DNA of 56,123 nucleotides from CAZTVF01 sp964616985 (GTDB lineage Bacteria; Planctomycetota; Phycisphaerae; SM23-33). The notes below the pieces were generated by a model. It was given only the letters and a program-made list of their open reading frames with translations. It was not told where the DNA came from and made no database searches. Where the stretch lies: assembly GCA_964616985.1 (NCBI GenBank), contig CAZTVF010000019.1, forward strand, positions 1 through 56,123, in the 5' to 3' direction. A program made the position numbers and the translations under genes. Each line of letters starts with the position of its first letter. Within the stretch, counting starts at the first letter, position 1. Positions 24,476 through 33,282 of the stretch are shown here, one piece after another.

Positions 24476-26207
24476 ATGCCAGTGGTGACGATTGACAATA
24501 CCCGTGTGGAAGTGGCCGAGGGCACGACGATCCTGGAGGCGGCCCGCTCGGCGGGCGTGCACATCCCCTCGCTGTGCTACCTCAAGGACGTCCAGGCCAT
24601 CGGCGCCTGCCGCGTGTGCCTCGTCGAGGTCGAGGGCGCCAAGGCCCTGGTCGCCGCCTGCGCCATGCCGGTGGCCGACAACATGAAGGTCTCCACCAAC
24701 ACCCGCCGCGTCCGCGAGAGCCGCCGCACGGTGGTCGAGCTGATCCTGTCGGAGCACGACGGCGACTGCCAGACGTGCACCCGCAGCGAGGACTGCGAAC
24801 TGCAGGCCCTCGCCCGGCAGATGAACATCAAGGACATCCGCTACGCCGGCGCGCGCACCCAGAAGGCCGCCGACAACAGCACGCCCGCCCTGGTGCGCGA
24901 CGCCGGCAAGTGCGTCATGTGCCGCCGCTGCGTCACCGTCTGCAACCAGACGCAGGGCGTGGGCGCCCTGTTCCCGCAGAAGCGCGGGTTCAAGACGGTC
25001 ATCGGCCCGGCCTTCTGCCAGGACCTCGACGACGTCGTGTGCGTGCAGTGCGGCCAGTGCGGCGCGGTCTGCCCGGTCGGCGCGATCACCGAGCGCGACC
25101 AGGTGCAGGAGGTGTGGGCGGCGCTGGACGACCCGACCAAGACGGTCGTGGTGCAGACAGCCCCGGCCATCCGCGCGGCCCTGGGCGAATGCTTCGACTA
25201 CCCGCCCGGCACGCTGGTGACGGGCAAGATGGTGGCCGCGCTGAAGCGCCTGGGCTTCAAGGGCGTGTTCGATACGAACTTCACGGCCGACCTGACGATC
25301 ATGGAGGAAGGCACCGAGTTGCTGACCCGCCTCAAGAAGGCGCTGGTCGACAAGGCGCCGGTGGCGCTGCCGATGTTCACCAGCTGCTCGCCGGGCTGGA
25401 TCAAGTTCATGGAGCACTACTACCCCGACATGACCGACTGCCTCTCGACGTGCAAGAGCCCCCAGCAGATGTTCGGCGCCGTGGCCAAGACGTACTACGC
25501 CAACAAGATCGGCAAGCGGGCCGAGGACATGTTCGTCGTGTCGATCATGCCGTGCACGGCCAAGAAGTTCGAGGCCCAGCGCCCCGAGATGAACGACAGC
25601 GGCGCGCGGGACGTGGACGTGGTGCTGACGACGCGCGAGCTGGGTCGGATGATCCAGCAGGCGGGCATCGACTTCCGGTCGCTGCCGGACGAGACGATGG
25701 ACCTGCCGCTGGGGCTGGGCTCGGGCGCGGCGGACNNNNNNNNNNGAGATCGTCACGGGCAAGGAGCTGCCGTTTGCCAACCTGCACGTGGCGCCGATCA
25801 TGGGCCTGGAGGGCGTGAAGGAAGCCGCCGCCACGATCACGGGCACCAAGAAGGAATGGTCGTTCCTGGAGGGCGTGACGCTGAAGGTGGCCGTCGCCCA
25901 CGGGCTGGCCAACGCGCGGGCGTTGATCGAGAAGATCCGCAGCGGCGAAGCGTCGTACCACTTCATCGAAGTGATGACCTGCCCGGGCGGGTGCATCGGC
26001 GGCGGCGGACAGCCCCGCCTGACCACCAACGACGCCCGCAAGGCCCGCATCGCCGCGATCTATAGGGAAGACGAAGGCAAGCAGCTTCGCAAGAGCCACA
26101 ACAATCCGCAGGTTGACCAGATCTACCGCGAGTTCCTCGGCCACCCGCTGGGCGAGAAATCACATCATCTGCTGCACACGAAGTACGAGAAGCGGAACAA
26201 GGTCTAA
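24476..26207 (+). CDS. hydA: [FeFe]-hydrogenase catalytic subunit HydA (interrupted by an assembly gap)
   Basis: It catalyses 2H+ + 2e- <-> H2 at the H-cluster. In order: [2Fe-2S] domain (CYLKDVQAIGACRVC), the His/Cys [4Fe-4S] motif EHDGDCQTC...C, two ferredoxin clusters (CVMCRRCVTVC, CVQCGQCGAVC), then H-cluster motifs TSCSPGW (Cys304), MPCTAKKFEAQR (Cys360) and, after the gap, EVMTCPGGCIGGGGQP. The second position of TSC-x-P is Ser rather than the proton-relaying Cys of the best-studied enzymes. The 10 N at 25736-25745 shift the frame. Comparison with the family consensus (GATGGVMEAALRT region) suggests about 17 codons are missing, not 10 bases. The C-terminal extension after GGGQP ends HHLLHTKYEKRNKV. 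The arrangement is that of NADH-coupled, electron-bifurcating (group A3) enzymes. Confidence 0.93.
25736..25745. other. Assembly gap (10 N) inside hydA
   Basis: The placeholder sits between ...GSGAAD and EIVTGKEL. The family has about 17 residues here, so roughly 51 bases are likely missing. Confidence 0.95.
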
Positions 26208-26408
26208 GCGGCCCCGGCGACGGGATTGCTGCCGCCGCAGAAGAGCCAAGGCCGCCGCGATCGGCAAAGTTCGGCACAGCGCCGGGTGCGACGAGGGCCC
26301 AGGGCCACGCGGCCTGGCGCGACGCGCGGTTTCGATCTGCGGACGGAATCTGTACATGTCAGTAACCATGTGCGTGCTTGGCACGCACACTGCGAGAAAG
26401 GGTTGGCT

Positions 26409-26807
26409 ATGGAAGAGACCATCCTGCTGGTAGACGACGACGTGGACTACATCTTCCAGATGCGGACGCAGCTGGAGAAGATGGGCTATCACGTGATGAC
26501 GGCCGGCAGTGTCGCCGAGGCCAACGCCGCCTGCGCCAAGCGATGGCCCAACCTGGCGATCCTGGACCTGATGCTCGAGCACGTCGACGCGGGCTTCGCG
26601 TTCTGCTACCAATTGAAAAAGAAGGACGCCGCCCTGCCGGTCATCCTGGTCACCGCCATCCGCGGGCAGACGGGCATGGATTTCGACGCCGCCACCGAAG
26701 AAGAACGTTCATGGATCAAAGCCGATGTGATGCTGGACAAACCCGTCCGCATCGAGACCCTCCAGATGCACATCAGCCGACTGCTTCATGTGGAAGGAAG
26801 GGCTTAG
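26409..26807 (+). CDS. Single-domain response regulator (receiver)
   Basis: 132 residues, one intact receiver domain: acidic pair Asp9/Asp10 (LVDDD), phosphoacceptor Asp53 (AILDLML), Thr in VILVTAI, Lys in MLDKPV. There is no output domain, so it acts by protein contact, as a CheY-like or phosphorelay intermediate. It starts 200 bases after hydA. The spacer shows no clear gene, and an ATG with only a weak ribosome site (AAAGGG at 26398) is used. Whether it is part of the hydrogenase regulon is unclear. A heptad-repeat element follows the stop directly. Confidence 0.9.
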   Translation: MEETILLVDDDVDYIFQMRTQLEKMGYHVMTAGSVAEANAACAKRWPNLAILDLMLEHVDAGFAFCYQLKKKDAALPVILVTAIRGQTGMDFDAATEEERSWIKADVMLDKPVRIETLQMHISRLLHVEGRA

Positions 26808-26991
26808 GGAATAGGGAGCAGGGGTCAGGGAGTAGGGACTAGGGGAAGAGCTTCGCATAGGCAAACGGTCTGCAGTCTGCGAACGAAGTGCGCTGCTCAT
26901 TGCGCCATCACCGAAAGCCGAGCGACTGCTGAGACACAGGCTCTCGCAACGCTCCCTACGACCTACGACCTACTGCCTACGACCTTCTTCC
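26808..26991. repeat. Inverted heptad-repeat element, copy 2
   Basis: The left flank (26808-26847) on the plus strand has units AGGGAAT, AGGGAGC, AGGGGTC, AGGGAGT, AGGGACT, followed by AGGGGAAGAGCTTCGC. The right flank, read on the minus strand, has units GGTCGTA, GGCAGTA, GGTCGTA, GGTCGTA and then GGGAGCGTTGCGAGAG. The element fills the whole space between the converging genes. It shares the GGAAGAGCTTCGC box with 16712-16862, and its right end recurs at 38386-38420. Core of about 100 bases, non-coding. Confidence 0.75.
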
Positions 26992-27735
26992 TCACGCGGG
27001 CAGCGCGGTCTGCCATTGGAAACTGGCGTTCACCTGCGGCAGGGACACCCATTCGACGGCGTAGTTCACGAGCTCGCCGGCCGACTGCAGCTGGAGCTTC
27101 TCCTTGATGTGCTCGCGGTGCGACTCGATGGTCTTGATGCTCAGGTGCAGCTTTTTGGCGATCTCGCGGGTGGAGAGCTTCTGCCCGATCAGTTCGAAGA
27201 CCTCCAGCTCGCGGTCGGTGAGGTTCTGAACCAGCGGGGCGCCCTCTTCACCGCGGCCGTCGACGAATGCGCGGATCATGCGGGCGGCCATCTTGTCGCT
27301 GATGAAGACCTCGCCGTCCAGGGCCTTGGCGATGCAGGCGATGATCTTCTCCACGCCGTCCTCGGGGGTGATGTAGCCCTTGGCCCCGGCCCGCAGGACG
27401 CGTTCGGCATAGAACGATTCCTCGCGGATTGACAGGGCGATCACCAGCAGGTCGGGGTAGCGGTCGGAGAGATACTTCACCAGTTCCAGCCCGCTGGTGG
27501 CCTCCAGCGACAGGTCCACCAGCACGACGCGTGGGCGGATGCCGTCGATGGCCTTGATGGCATCATTGGCATTCTGGGCCACGCCGCAGACGAACCAGCC
27601 CGGCTCCTTCAGGAGGATCGTCTCCAACTGCCGTCGCAACTGCGGCTGACTGTGAAGGATCAGGATCTTGATCTTTCCGTCGCGGTCGCCGACGCGATTG
27701 TCATGGCGTTCATCCAAGATAGTCTTCCTGTTCAT
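26992..27735 (-). CDS. NarL/FixJ-type regulator with a degenerate receiver domain
   Basis: 247 residues. The C-terminal LuxR-type helix-turn-helix is canonical (LTDRELEVFELIGQKLSTRE, then TIESHREHIKEKL). The N-terminal receiver keeps the phosphoacceptor position Asp74 (VVLVDLSLE). The acidic pair that binds Mg2+ is replaced (LHSQPQ where DDHP is usual), and the conserved Lys is also missing (GYITPED). Phosphorylation in the normal way is therefore doubtful, and it may be constitutively active or ligand-controlled. Start ATG 27735; GAGAGG lies too close to be a good ribosome site, and a start further in is possible. It converges with the single-domain receiver gene across the heptad element. 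Confidence 0.85.
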   Translation of the reverse strand: MNRKTILDERHDNRVGDRDGKIKILILHSQPQLRRQLETILLKEPGWFVCGVAQNANDAIKAIDGIRPRVVLVDLSLEATSGLELVKYLSDRYPDLLVIALSIREESFYAERVLRAGAKGYITPEDGVEKIIACIAKALDGEVFISDKMAARMIRAFVDGRGEEGAPLVQNLTDRELEVFELIGQKLSTREIAKKLHLSIKTIESHREHIKEKLQLQSAGELVNYAVEWVSLPQVNASFQWQTALPA

Positions 27736-27925
27736 CCCTCTCGCGGAAATCGAGCATGGACCCGCGGGAACTACGCAGCAGATGCCACTCTCCCCGCCAC
27801 GCTGAGCATTGCATCCTAGACGCTAGGGAAAGCCCTTTCCAAACGCGCGGCCTCTGAATGTTCCATAGGTTGGATTCCTGCAAGCATTCAGGCTTGCCCG
27901 CGGGCGCAACGGCCTGCACACGTGC

Positions 27926-28135
27926 TCACGCGCTCTTGCGCTGCTTCAGGAAGGCGTGCACCGCCCAGCGGATGCCGGTAATGGCCGCACGCCGGAAGCT
28001 CTTGCGGGCAATGAGCGAGACGATGGCCCCGCTGCCGATGGCGGTGGCGATTATTGCCGGCGCCGCTGACCTGAGGCGGGCCGAGGCCACGCGCAGCCGT
28101 TCCTTGGCGAGCTTCACCTCTACCGTTTTAGCCAT
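27926..28135 (-). CDS. Small membrane-associated protein, third gene of a YqjD/YqjE-like operon
   Basis: 69 residues: a basic N-terminal helix (VEVKLAKERLRVASARLRS), one hydrophobic segment (AAPAIIATAIGSGAIVSLIA) and a basic C-terminus (LKQRKSA). It overlaps the end of the YqjE-like gene by 16 bases. Size, topology and place match the yqjK position of the enterobacterial yqjCDEK operon, although sequence similarity was not evident to me. Confidence 0.6.
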   Translation of the reverse strand: MAKTVEVKLAKERLRVASARLRSAAPAIIATAIGSGAIVSLIARKSFRRAAITGIRWAVHAFLKQRKSA

Positions 28136-28398
28136 GATGCTCCCCCGATCATCAATGCCGCGACGGCGATAAACGTGCTGCCGCTCAGTGCAGCGGCGGC
28201 GCTGCCCCCCAACCCGGCCGACATCAAGAGCTGGTACAGCCCGTACAGGACCATCGCCAGCCCCATCAACGCCAGGACCGCACCCCCAAGCACCAGCGCC
28301 GCCGCCAACACCAGGCGGAAGAGGCCTTGGCGAATTGCCTTCACCTCGGCCTCCACCAGATCGCTCACCGCCAGGATGTATTCCGTCAGTGCCCTCAC
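28120..28398 (-). CDS. YqjE/holin-superfamily III-like inner membrane protein
   Basis: 92 residues. An amphipathic start (VEAEVKAIRQGLFRL) leads into two membrane helices (LVLAAALVLGGAVLALMGLA and the GGSAAAALSGSTFIAVAALM region), the pattern of the DUF1469/YqjE family. GTG start overlapping the YqjD-like gene by 4 bases. In other bacteria it is co-expressed with YqjD in stationary phase and stress. Confidence 0.7.
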   Translation of the reverse strand: MRALTEYILAVSDLVEAEVKAIRQGLFRLVLAAALVLGGAVLALMGLAMVLYGLYQLLMSAGLGGSAAAALSGSTFIAVAALMIGGASWLKR

Positions 28399-28718
28399 GA
28401 GCTTCTCCGCAGCCCCAGCAGTCTCCCCACTACCAGGCCCACGCCCAGAGCGATCAACACGCTGGGGATCGGTTTTTCTTCGATGCGGCTGCCCACGTCC
28501 TCGACCGCCTTCTGGCCGCGAGACTGCGCGGACTCCCAGGCGTCGCGGACCCAGTCGATGCCTTTGTCAAAATGATCACGCATTCTGTTCATACGTCCAT
28601 CCACTTTCGCTCCAACGGTGCCCTTGAGATCGGCCATCATCTGTTTGAAAACCGCTTTCATCTCCGCTACGTCGTCCTTGAGATCGTCCAAGCGGCGCTC
28701 ATAGTCTTGTTCTGCCAT
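28395..28718 (-). CDS. ElaB/YqjD-like (DUF883) membrane-anchored protein
   Basis: 107 residues: a long charged helix (YERRLDDLKDDVAEMKAVFK...), a middle amphipathic part (MNRMRDHFDKGIDWVRDAWE) and one C-terminal membrane helix with the family ending VLIALGVGLVVGRLLGLRR. E. coli YqjD and ElaB are tail-anchored inner-membrane proteins that bind ribosomes in stationary phase. AAAGGA precedes the ATG. It is the first gene of a three-gene operon with overlapping stops and starts. Confidence 0.75.
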   Translation of the reverse strand: MAEQDYERRLDDLKDDVAEMKAVFKQMMADLKGTVGAKVDGRMNRMRDHFDKGIDWVRDAWESAQSRGQKAVEDVGSRIEEKPIPSVLIALGVGLVVGRLLGLRRSS

Positions 28719-28859
28719 GGTCGGTCCTTTCAGCTAAATGTTTTGCCCCTGCCGTACGCACAGATCATTGTAGGCCGCGAATCTCATCGCTATCAGCGGC
28801 AGCGCCAGGCGGCGCCCGGGTGGCGGCCTTCCCAGGCCGCCGCCAATCTGACCTCACCA

Positions 28860-29645
28860 CTACCCCATCAGCAGCGATTGCGCGCCGTCGATGAAGATCA
28901 CCGCGCCGGTGATGTGGTCCGACGCGTCGGAGGCGAGAAACTCCACCAGCCTGGCCACCTGGGCGGGCTTGCCGCTCTGGCCACCGGTGCGCGGCACGAC
29001 GCCGCGAGGAACCTCCACCGGCATCTTCACCTTCTCGATGTCCCGCTGCTGCGTGCTCTGGTCGATGTGGGTCTCGATGGCCCCGGGGCAGATCGCATTG
29101 ACGCGGATGCGGTACTCCGCCAGTTCCAACGCGATCATCTTCACCAGCGCCACCTGGGCCGCCTTGGTGACGGCGTAGGCGGTGGCGCCCGTCGTGGAGA
29201 ACATCCGCGTGCCGTTGACCGAGGAGGTGACGATGACCGACCCGCCGCCCGCCTTCCGCAACGGCGCCACCGCGTGCTTGATCGTCAGGAACGTGCCGCG
29301 GAGATTGACGTTCATCGTGCGGTCCCACTCCTCGGCTGCAAGCTCCTCCAGCGGCGCCCACACGCCGTTGATGCCGGCGTTGGCGAAGACGATATCGACC
29401 CGCCCCCACCGCTGCTCGATAGAGCGGTACGCCTGCTCCACCTGCTGAACCTGGGAGATATCGCACACCAGCGGCATTGCCTCGCCGCCGCATGCGGCAA
29501 TTTCGTCGGCCGCCTGACGCACCGAACGCTCCGACACATCGACGGCCGCGATCCTGGCGCCCCCCGCCGCCAGCAGCATCGCCGCCGCCTTGCCGATGCC
29601 GGAGCCGGCGCCGGTGATGACCGCCACTTTGCCCGCGAAACCCAT
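28860..29645 (-). CDS. Short-chain dehydrogenase/reductase (SDR)
   Basis: 261 residues, classical SDR. The nucleotide-binding TGAGSGIG lies near the N-terminus, and the catalytic Ser and YAVTK (Tyr/Lys) lie in VTSSVNGTRMFSTTGATAYA. NAG (FANAG) and the C-terminal DHITGAVIFIDGAQSLLMG are also typical. ATG 29645 has GAGGAGAG 7 bases before it; the five-codon longer start lacks this. It lies 28 bases downstream of a second SDR gene on the same strand. Substrate unknown; such pairs are often part of general stress or sugar/alcohol metabolism. Confidence 0.88.
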   Translation of the reverse strand: MGFAGKVAVITGAGSGIGKAAAMLLAAGGARIAAVDVSERSVRQAADEIAACGGEAMPLVCDISQVQQVEQAYRSIEQRWGRVDIVFANAGINGVWAPLEELAAEEWDRTMNVNLRGTFLTIKHAVAPLRKAGGGSVIVTSSVNGTRMFSTTGATAYAVTKAAQVALVKMIALELAEYRIRVNAICPGAIETHIDQSTQQRDIEKVKMPVEVPRGVVPRTGGQSGKPAQVARLVEFLASDASDHITGAVIFIDGAQSLLMG

Positions 29646-29672
29646 GCGATCTCTCCTCAAGAGCCCCCTGTG

Positions 29673-30530
29673 CTACCCGTTCACGACGGTCCCGCCGTTG
29701 GGATGCAGCGTCTGGCCGCTGATGTACGACGATTCGTCGCAGGCGAGGAAGACGAAGCAGGGCGCGACCTCGTCGGGCTGGCCCGGCCGCTCCATCGGCA
29801 CGTTCTCGCCGAAGGTTTCCACCCGCTGCTCGGGAAACGTCGCGGGGATCAGCGGCGTCCAGATCGGTCCGGGCGCCACCGCGTTGACGCGGATCTTCCG
29901 CTTCGCCAGCTGCATCGACAGCGACCGCGTGAAGGCCACGATCGCGCCCTTGGTCGACGAGTAATCCAGCAGCGTCGGGTTGCCCTTGTACGCGGTCACC
30001 GACGTGGTGTTGATGATCGTGCTGCCCTCCTTCATCTCCTTCACGGCCGCCCGGCAGAGGTAGAACATCGAGAATATGTTCGTCTGGAACGTCCGCACGA
30101 TCTGGTCGGTGGTCAGCTCTTCGATGTTCTCGCACACGTGCTGTTCGGCGGCGTTGTTCACCAGGATGTCCAGGCGCCCCAGCTGCGCGACGGTGTGACG
30201 CACGAGGTGATCGCAGAATTCGTCCTCGCCGATGTCCCCGGCGACCAGCACGCATTTGCGCCCCTCCTGCTCGATGAGGCGACGGGTCTCCTGGGCGTCC
30301 TTCTCCTCTTGGAGATAGGCGACCACCACGTCGGCGCCTTCCTTGGCGAAACACACCGAAACGGCGCGGCCGATGCCGCTGTCGCCGCCGGTGACGATCG
30401 CGACCTTGCCCTTGAGCTTCCCGGCCGGAAGGTAGCGGTGCGCCTCGGCCGCCGGCGGCGGGTTCATCTGCGACTGCTCACCGGGCTGCTTGGCTTGGTG
30501 CTGCGGCGGGGGTGTCTTTTCCTTGGACAT
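29673..30530 (-). CDS. SDR oxidoreductase of the general-stress-protein-39 type
   Basis: 285 residues. A Pro/Gln-rich N-terminal extension (PPPQHQAKQPGEQSQMNPPP) is followed by TGGDSGIG, NNAAEQ and a catalytic YSSTK in TSVTAYKGNPTLLDYSSTKG, ending ISGQTLHPNGGTVVNG. This is the pattern of the YdaD/YhxC/GSP39 family of NAD(P)-dependent dehydrogenases induced by general stress in Bacillus and present in many bacteria. ATG 30530 has AAGGAA 6 bases upstream. It probably forms a two-gene unit with the SDR downstream; the YqjD-like stress operon on the same strand is in keeping with a stress role. Confidence 0.88.
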   Translation of the reverse strand: MSKEKTPPPQHQAKQPGEQSQMNPPPAAEAHRYLPAGKLKGKVAIVTGGDSGIGRAVSVCFAKEGADVVVAYLQEEKDAQETRRLIEQEGRKCVLVAGDIGEDEFCDHLVRHTVAQLGRLDILVNNAAEQHVCENIEELTTDQIVRTFQTNIFSMFYLCRAAVKEMKEGSTIINTTSVTAYKGNPTLLDYSSTKGAIVAFTRSLSMQLAKRKIRVNAVAPGPIWTPLIPATFPEQRVETFGENVPMERPGQPDEVAPCFVFLACDESSYISGQTLHPNGGTVVNG

Positions 30531-30678
30531 AGCATTTCCTTTTCGAAAGAGAACGTTCGGGGCGTTGGGAATCCTATGCATGACGGAGAAGTGAAATCAA
30601 AATCGCGCGCGACGAATCGCGGCACGCAGCGGCGCGGGCGTCGTGGCACGGTCTGCGGGAAAGCCGGACGGCGATGTG

Positions 30679-33282
30679 CTATAGCATCTTCGCCAGCGCC
30701 TGGTAATCGACCTTGCCCGTGCCGAGGACGGGCAGCGCGTCGAGCTTCACCACGCGGCGGATGTTGTGCAGCGGCGACAGGCCGGCGGCGGCGATGACGT
30801 CGTTGGCGTCGCTCCGCGCCACGCCGTCGGTCGTGAACAAGACGAGTTCCGAATGCTCGCCTTCGCTTGCGGTGACGGCCAGCACCGGGCCCTCGGCGTC
30901 CTGGCGGCCGAAACGCTCCAGCAGCACCGCCTCGATCGCCGGCAGCGAGATCATCTCGCCGCCCAGCTTGGCGAACCGCTTGAGGCGGGCCACGAAGGTC
31001 AGGTGGCCACCGTCGTCGGTGACGATGTCGCCCGTGCGGTACCAGCTCTTGCCTTCGAAGTCGGTGAAGGGCGAGGGCCCGTCATAGTGCAGATACCCGC
31101 CGAACACGCTGGGCCCGCGGACCAGCAGCATGCCCGCCTGGGCAGCGCGGCCGCCCGTCTGCGGATCCACCACGGCGTATTCGAATGACGGCAGCACGCG
31201 ACCGATCGTGCCGGCGCGGGGGTCGTCCTCGGGATTGGCGGCGACGATGGGCGAGCATTCCGTGATGCCGTACCCCTCGAGCACCTTGGCGTTGGGGCAC
31301 GCGCGGGACAGCGCGTCGTAGACGCGCGGCGGGCAGCGCTCGGCCCCCGTGATGGCGATGCGGAGCGAATCGAGCTGGCCCTGGGTCGATGCGCGGGCGA
31401 TGGCCCCGAGGAACGTGGGCGTGCCCACGGTGATCGTCGGGCGATACTGCTCCACCATCGTCGCCAGGGCCGAGCCCTCGGTCGGGTTGGGCCAGTGACA
31501 CACCGGCAGGCCCGTGCACAGCGGCAGGATCATCGTGGCCGTCAGCCCGAACGAATGGAACGGCGGCAGCATTCCCAGCAGGCTGTCGCTGGGCAGGATC
31601 CGGAAAAACTCCGTCGTCGCCGCGATGTTGGCCAGCACGTTCGCGTGCGTCAGCGGCACGGCCTTGGGCAGGTTCTCCGACCCGCTGGTGAACAGCACCG
31701 CCGCCAGCGGCGAGATCTTCGCGCGGTGCAGCGCCGAGGCGCCGAGGCGCGCCCACATCGCCGCCCGCAGCTTGGCCGCCGGCGTCACGCGCTTGGCCAG
31801 CGTCTCCATCGCCACCATCCGCCGCTCCACGGCCGAGAGGTCAGCGCCCTGCGTCTTGAGCTTGGCGACCAGGGCCTCCGCCGTCAGCACGTGCTGAATT
31901 CCAAGGGTCTCCAGCGCGTGCAGCAGGTTGCGCGGCCCCACGGTCCAGTTGATCATCACGGGCGTCTTGCCCGCGAACAGCGTCGCCAGGTACGCCACGT
32001 GCGCCGCCACGCCTGCCGGCAGCATGATGCCCAGGTATTCGCCACCCAGGCGCGACAGCAGCGGCCGAAGCGCCAGGCACGCCGTCACCAGGTCGTGATA
32101 ACTCCGCACGCCGGAGATGGCGTCGGCCACAATGGCGCGATCGCCGTGCCGCTGCGCCTGCTGCAGGAAGGCCTCGGCCACCGTCGTCGCCTGCGGCAGC
32201 GACAGCCGCCCCTGCGGCGAACCGTCCGCCGCAAACCACTTTGCCGGCGGCGGCGCGATCTTCGTCTCGCCGGCGGCTGATTCGCCCATGGCCGCGAGCA
32301 TGACGTCGCCCACGGTCCTCAGCGCGTCGGGCGCGGGCGAGTAGCCGAACTCCTTCTCCAGCCACGTCGCCAGGTCCGCGGTCGTCAGGCTGTCGAGCCC
32401 CAGGTCGACGGCCAGGCCGTCGTCGTCGCGAATCCTGCTGCGCCCGGTGAGCTCGCGGAGGTACTCGGCCACCAGTCGGCGGGTCTCGTCGCCGGCCTCG
32501 TATTCCCGCGGCGAGCTGCCCCGCTGGGCGGGCTCGGGCATCGGCCGCGGGCCGGGCTTCTCCCACCGGAAGTAAGGCACGTACGTGTTGGGCGGGGCGT
32601 CCTGGTTGTAGAAGCGCTCGAGGTAGCGGTTGATGGTGAAGCGGTCGGCCTGGCGCGGCAGGTCGTCGGGCTCGACGAACTCGACGTCCACGCGGCGCCG
32701 CGGCCCGAAGAAGATGCCGTTGGCGGCGAGGCTCAGCAGGGCGAACCGCATCGTCTTGTCGATCATCGGCGGGCCGGGCGCATAGCTGAAGCGGCTGCCC
32801 CACAGGCCGATGGTGCGAACGAGCACCACGCGGACGTCGGGCAGGGCCTGCAGGATCGTCTCGACCGCGCTATTGCCGCCGACGTGCTCATAGCGCGAGC
32901 GGTACACGCGGCCGGAGGGATAGATCAGGGCGTTCTCGCCGCGCTTGAGGCCCTGGATGGTATCTTCGATCACCTCACGCACGGCCCGCAGGGCATCGGT
33001 CGATCGCGTGCGGGCGAGGTCCGGCATGGGCCGGATGTTGACCGCCTTGGCCAGATCGCGGATGACGAAGCGGTCGGTCTGGTGCCGGTCGGCCAGGGCG
33101 CGCGGCTTGAAGTCGCGATTCAGCCAGGCCAGCAGGATGATCGGGTCGATGAAGGCCGGATGATTGGGCAGGAAGAGGATGCCCTGGCGGCCGCGGCGCC
33201 CGATCTCGTCGAGCCCCTTCATGCGGACGCGGTACCGCAGGGAGATGCCTGCCTTCACAATAGGTCGCAGCAGCCACGTCAT
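30679..33282 (-). CDS. aas: Aas-type acyltransferase / acyl carrier / acyl-ACP synthetase fusion
   Basis: 867 residues. Residues about 1-230 are a PlsC-type acyltransferase (NHPAFIDP near residue 41, YPSGRVYRS). Around residue 300 lies a phosphopantetheine attachment motif DLGLDSLTT. Residues about 360-867 form an AMP-binding ligase (LFTSGSENLPKAV near 535, GYGITECSP near 673, YRTGD near 747, terminal GKVDYQ). E. coli Aas re-acylates 2-lysophosphatidylethanolamine using acyl groups activated on ACP; it lacks a built-in carrier domain, which this version has. The ATG overlaps the stop of the LplT-like gene (ATGA), matching the lplT-aas pair. An open frame continues upstream of the ATG but is only the shadow of lplT. 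Confidence 0.88.
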   Translation of the reverse strand: MTWLLRPIVKAGISLRYRVRMKGLDEIGRRGRQGILFLPNHPAFIDPIILLAWLNRDFKPRALADRHQTDRFVIRDLAKAVNIRPMPDLARTRSTDALRAVREVIEDTIQGLKRGENALIYPSGRVYRSRYEHVGGNSAVETILQALPDVRVVLVRTIGLWGSRFSYAPGPPMIDKTMRFALLSLAANGIFFGPRRRVDVEFVEPDDLPRQADRFTINRYLERFYNQDAPPNTYVPYFRWEKPGPRPMPEPAQRGSSPREYEAGDETRRLVAEYLRELTGRSRIRDDDGLAVDLGLDSLTTADLATWLEKEFGYSPAPDALRTVGDVMLAAMGESAAGETKIAPPPAKWFAADGSPQGRLSLPQATTVAEAFLQQAQRHGDRAIVADAISGVRSYHDLVTACLALRPLLSRLGGEYLGIMLPAGVAAHVAYLATLFAGKTPVMINWTVGPRNLLHALETLGIQHVLTAEALVAKLKTQGADLSAVERRMVAMETLAKRVTPAAKLRAAMWARLGASALHRAKISPLAAVLFTSGSENLPKAVPLTHANVLANIAATTEFFRILPSDSLLGMLPPFHSFGLTATMILPLCTGLPVCHWPNPTEGSALATMVEQYRPTITVGTPTFLGAIARASTQGQLDSLRIAITGAERCPPRVYDALSRACPNAKVLEGYGITECSPIVAANPEDDPRAGTIGRVLPSFEYAVVDPQTGGRAAQAGMLLVRGPSVFGGYLHYDGPSPFTDFEGKSWYRTGDIVTDDGGHLTFVARLKRFAKLGGEMISLPAIEAVLLERFGRQDAEGPVLAVTASEGEHSELVLFTTDGVARSDANDVIAAAGLSPLHNIRRVVKLDALPVLGTGKVDYQALAKML

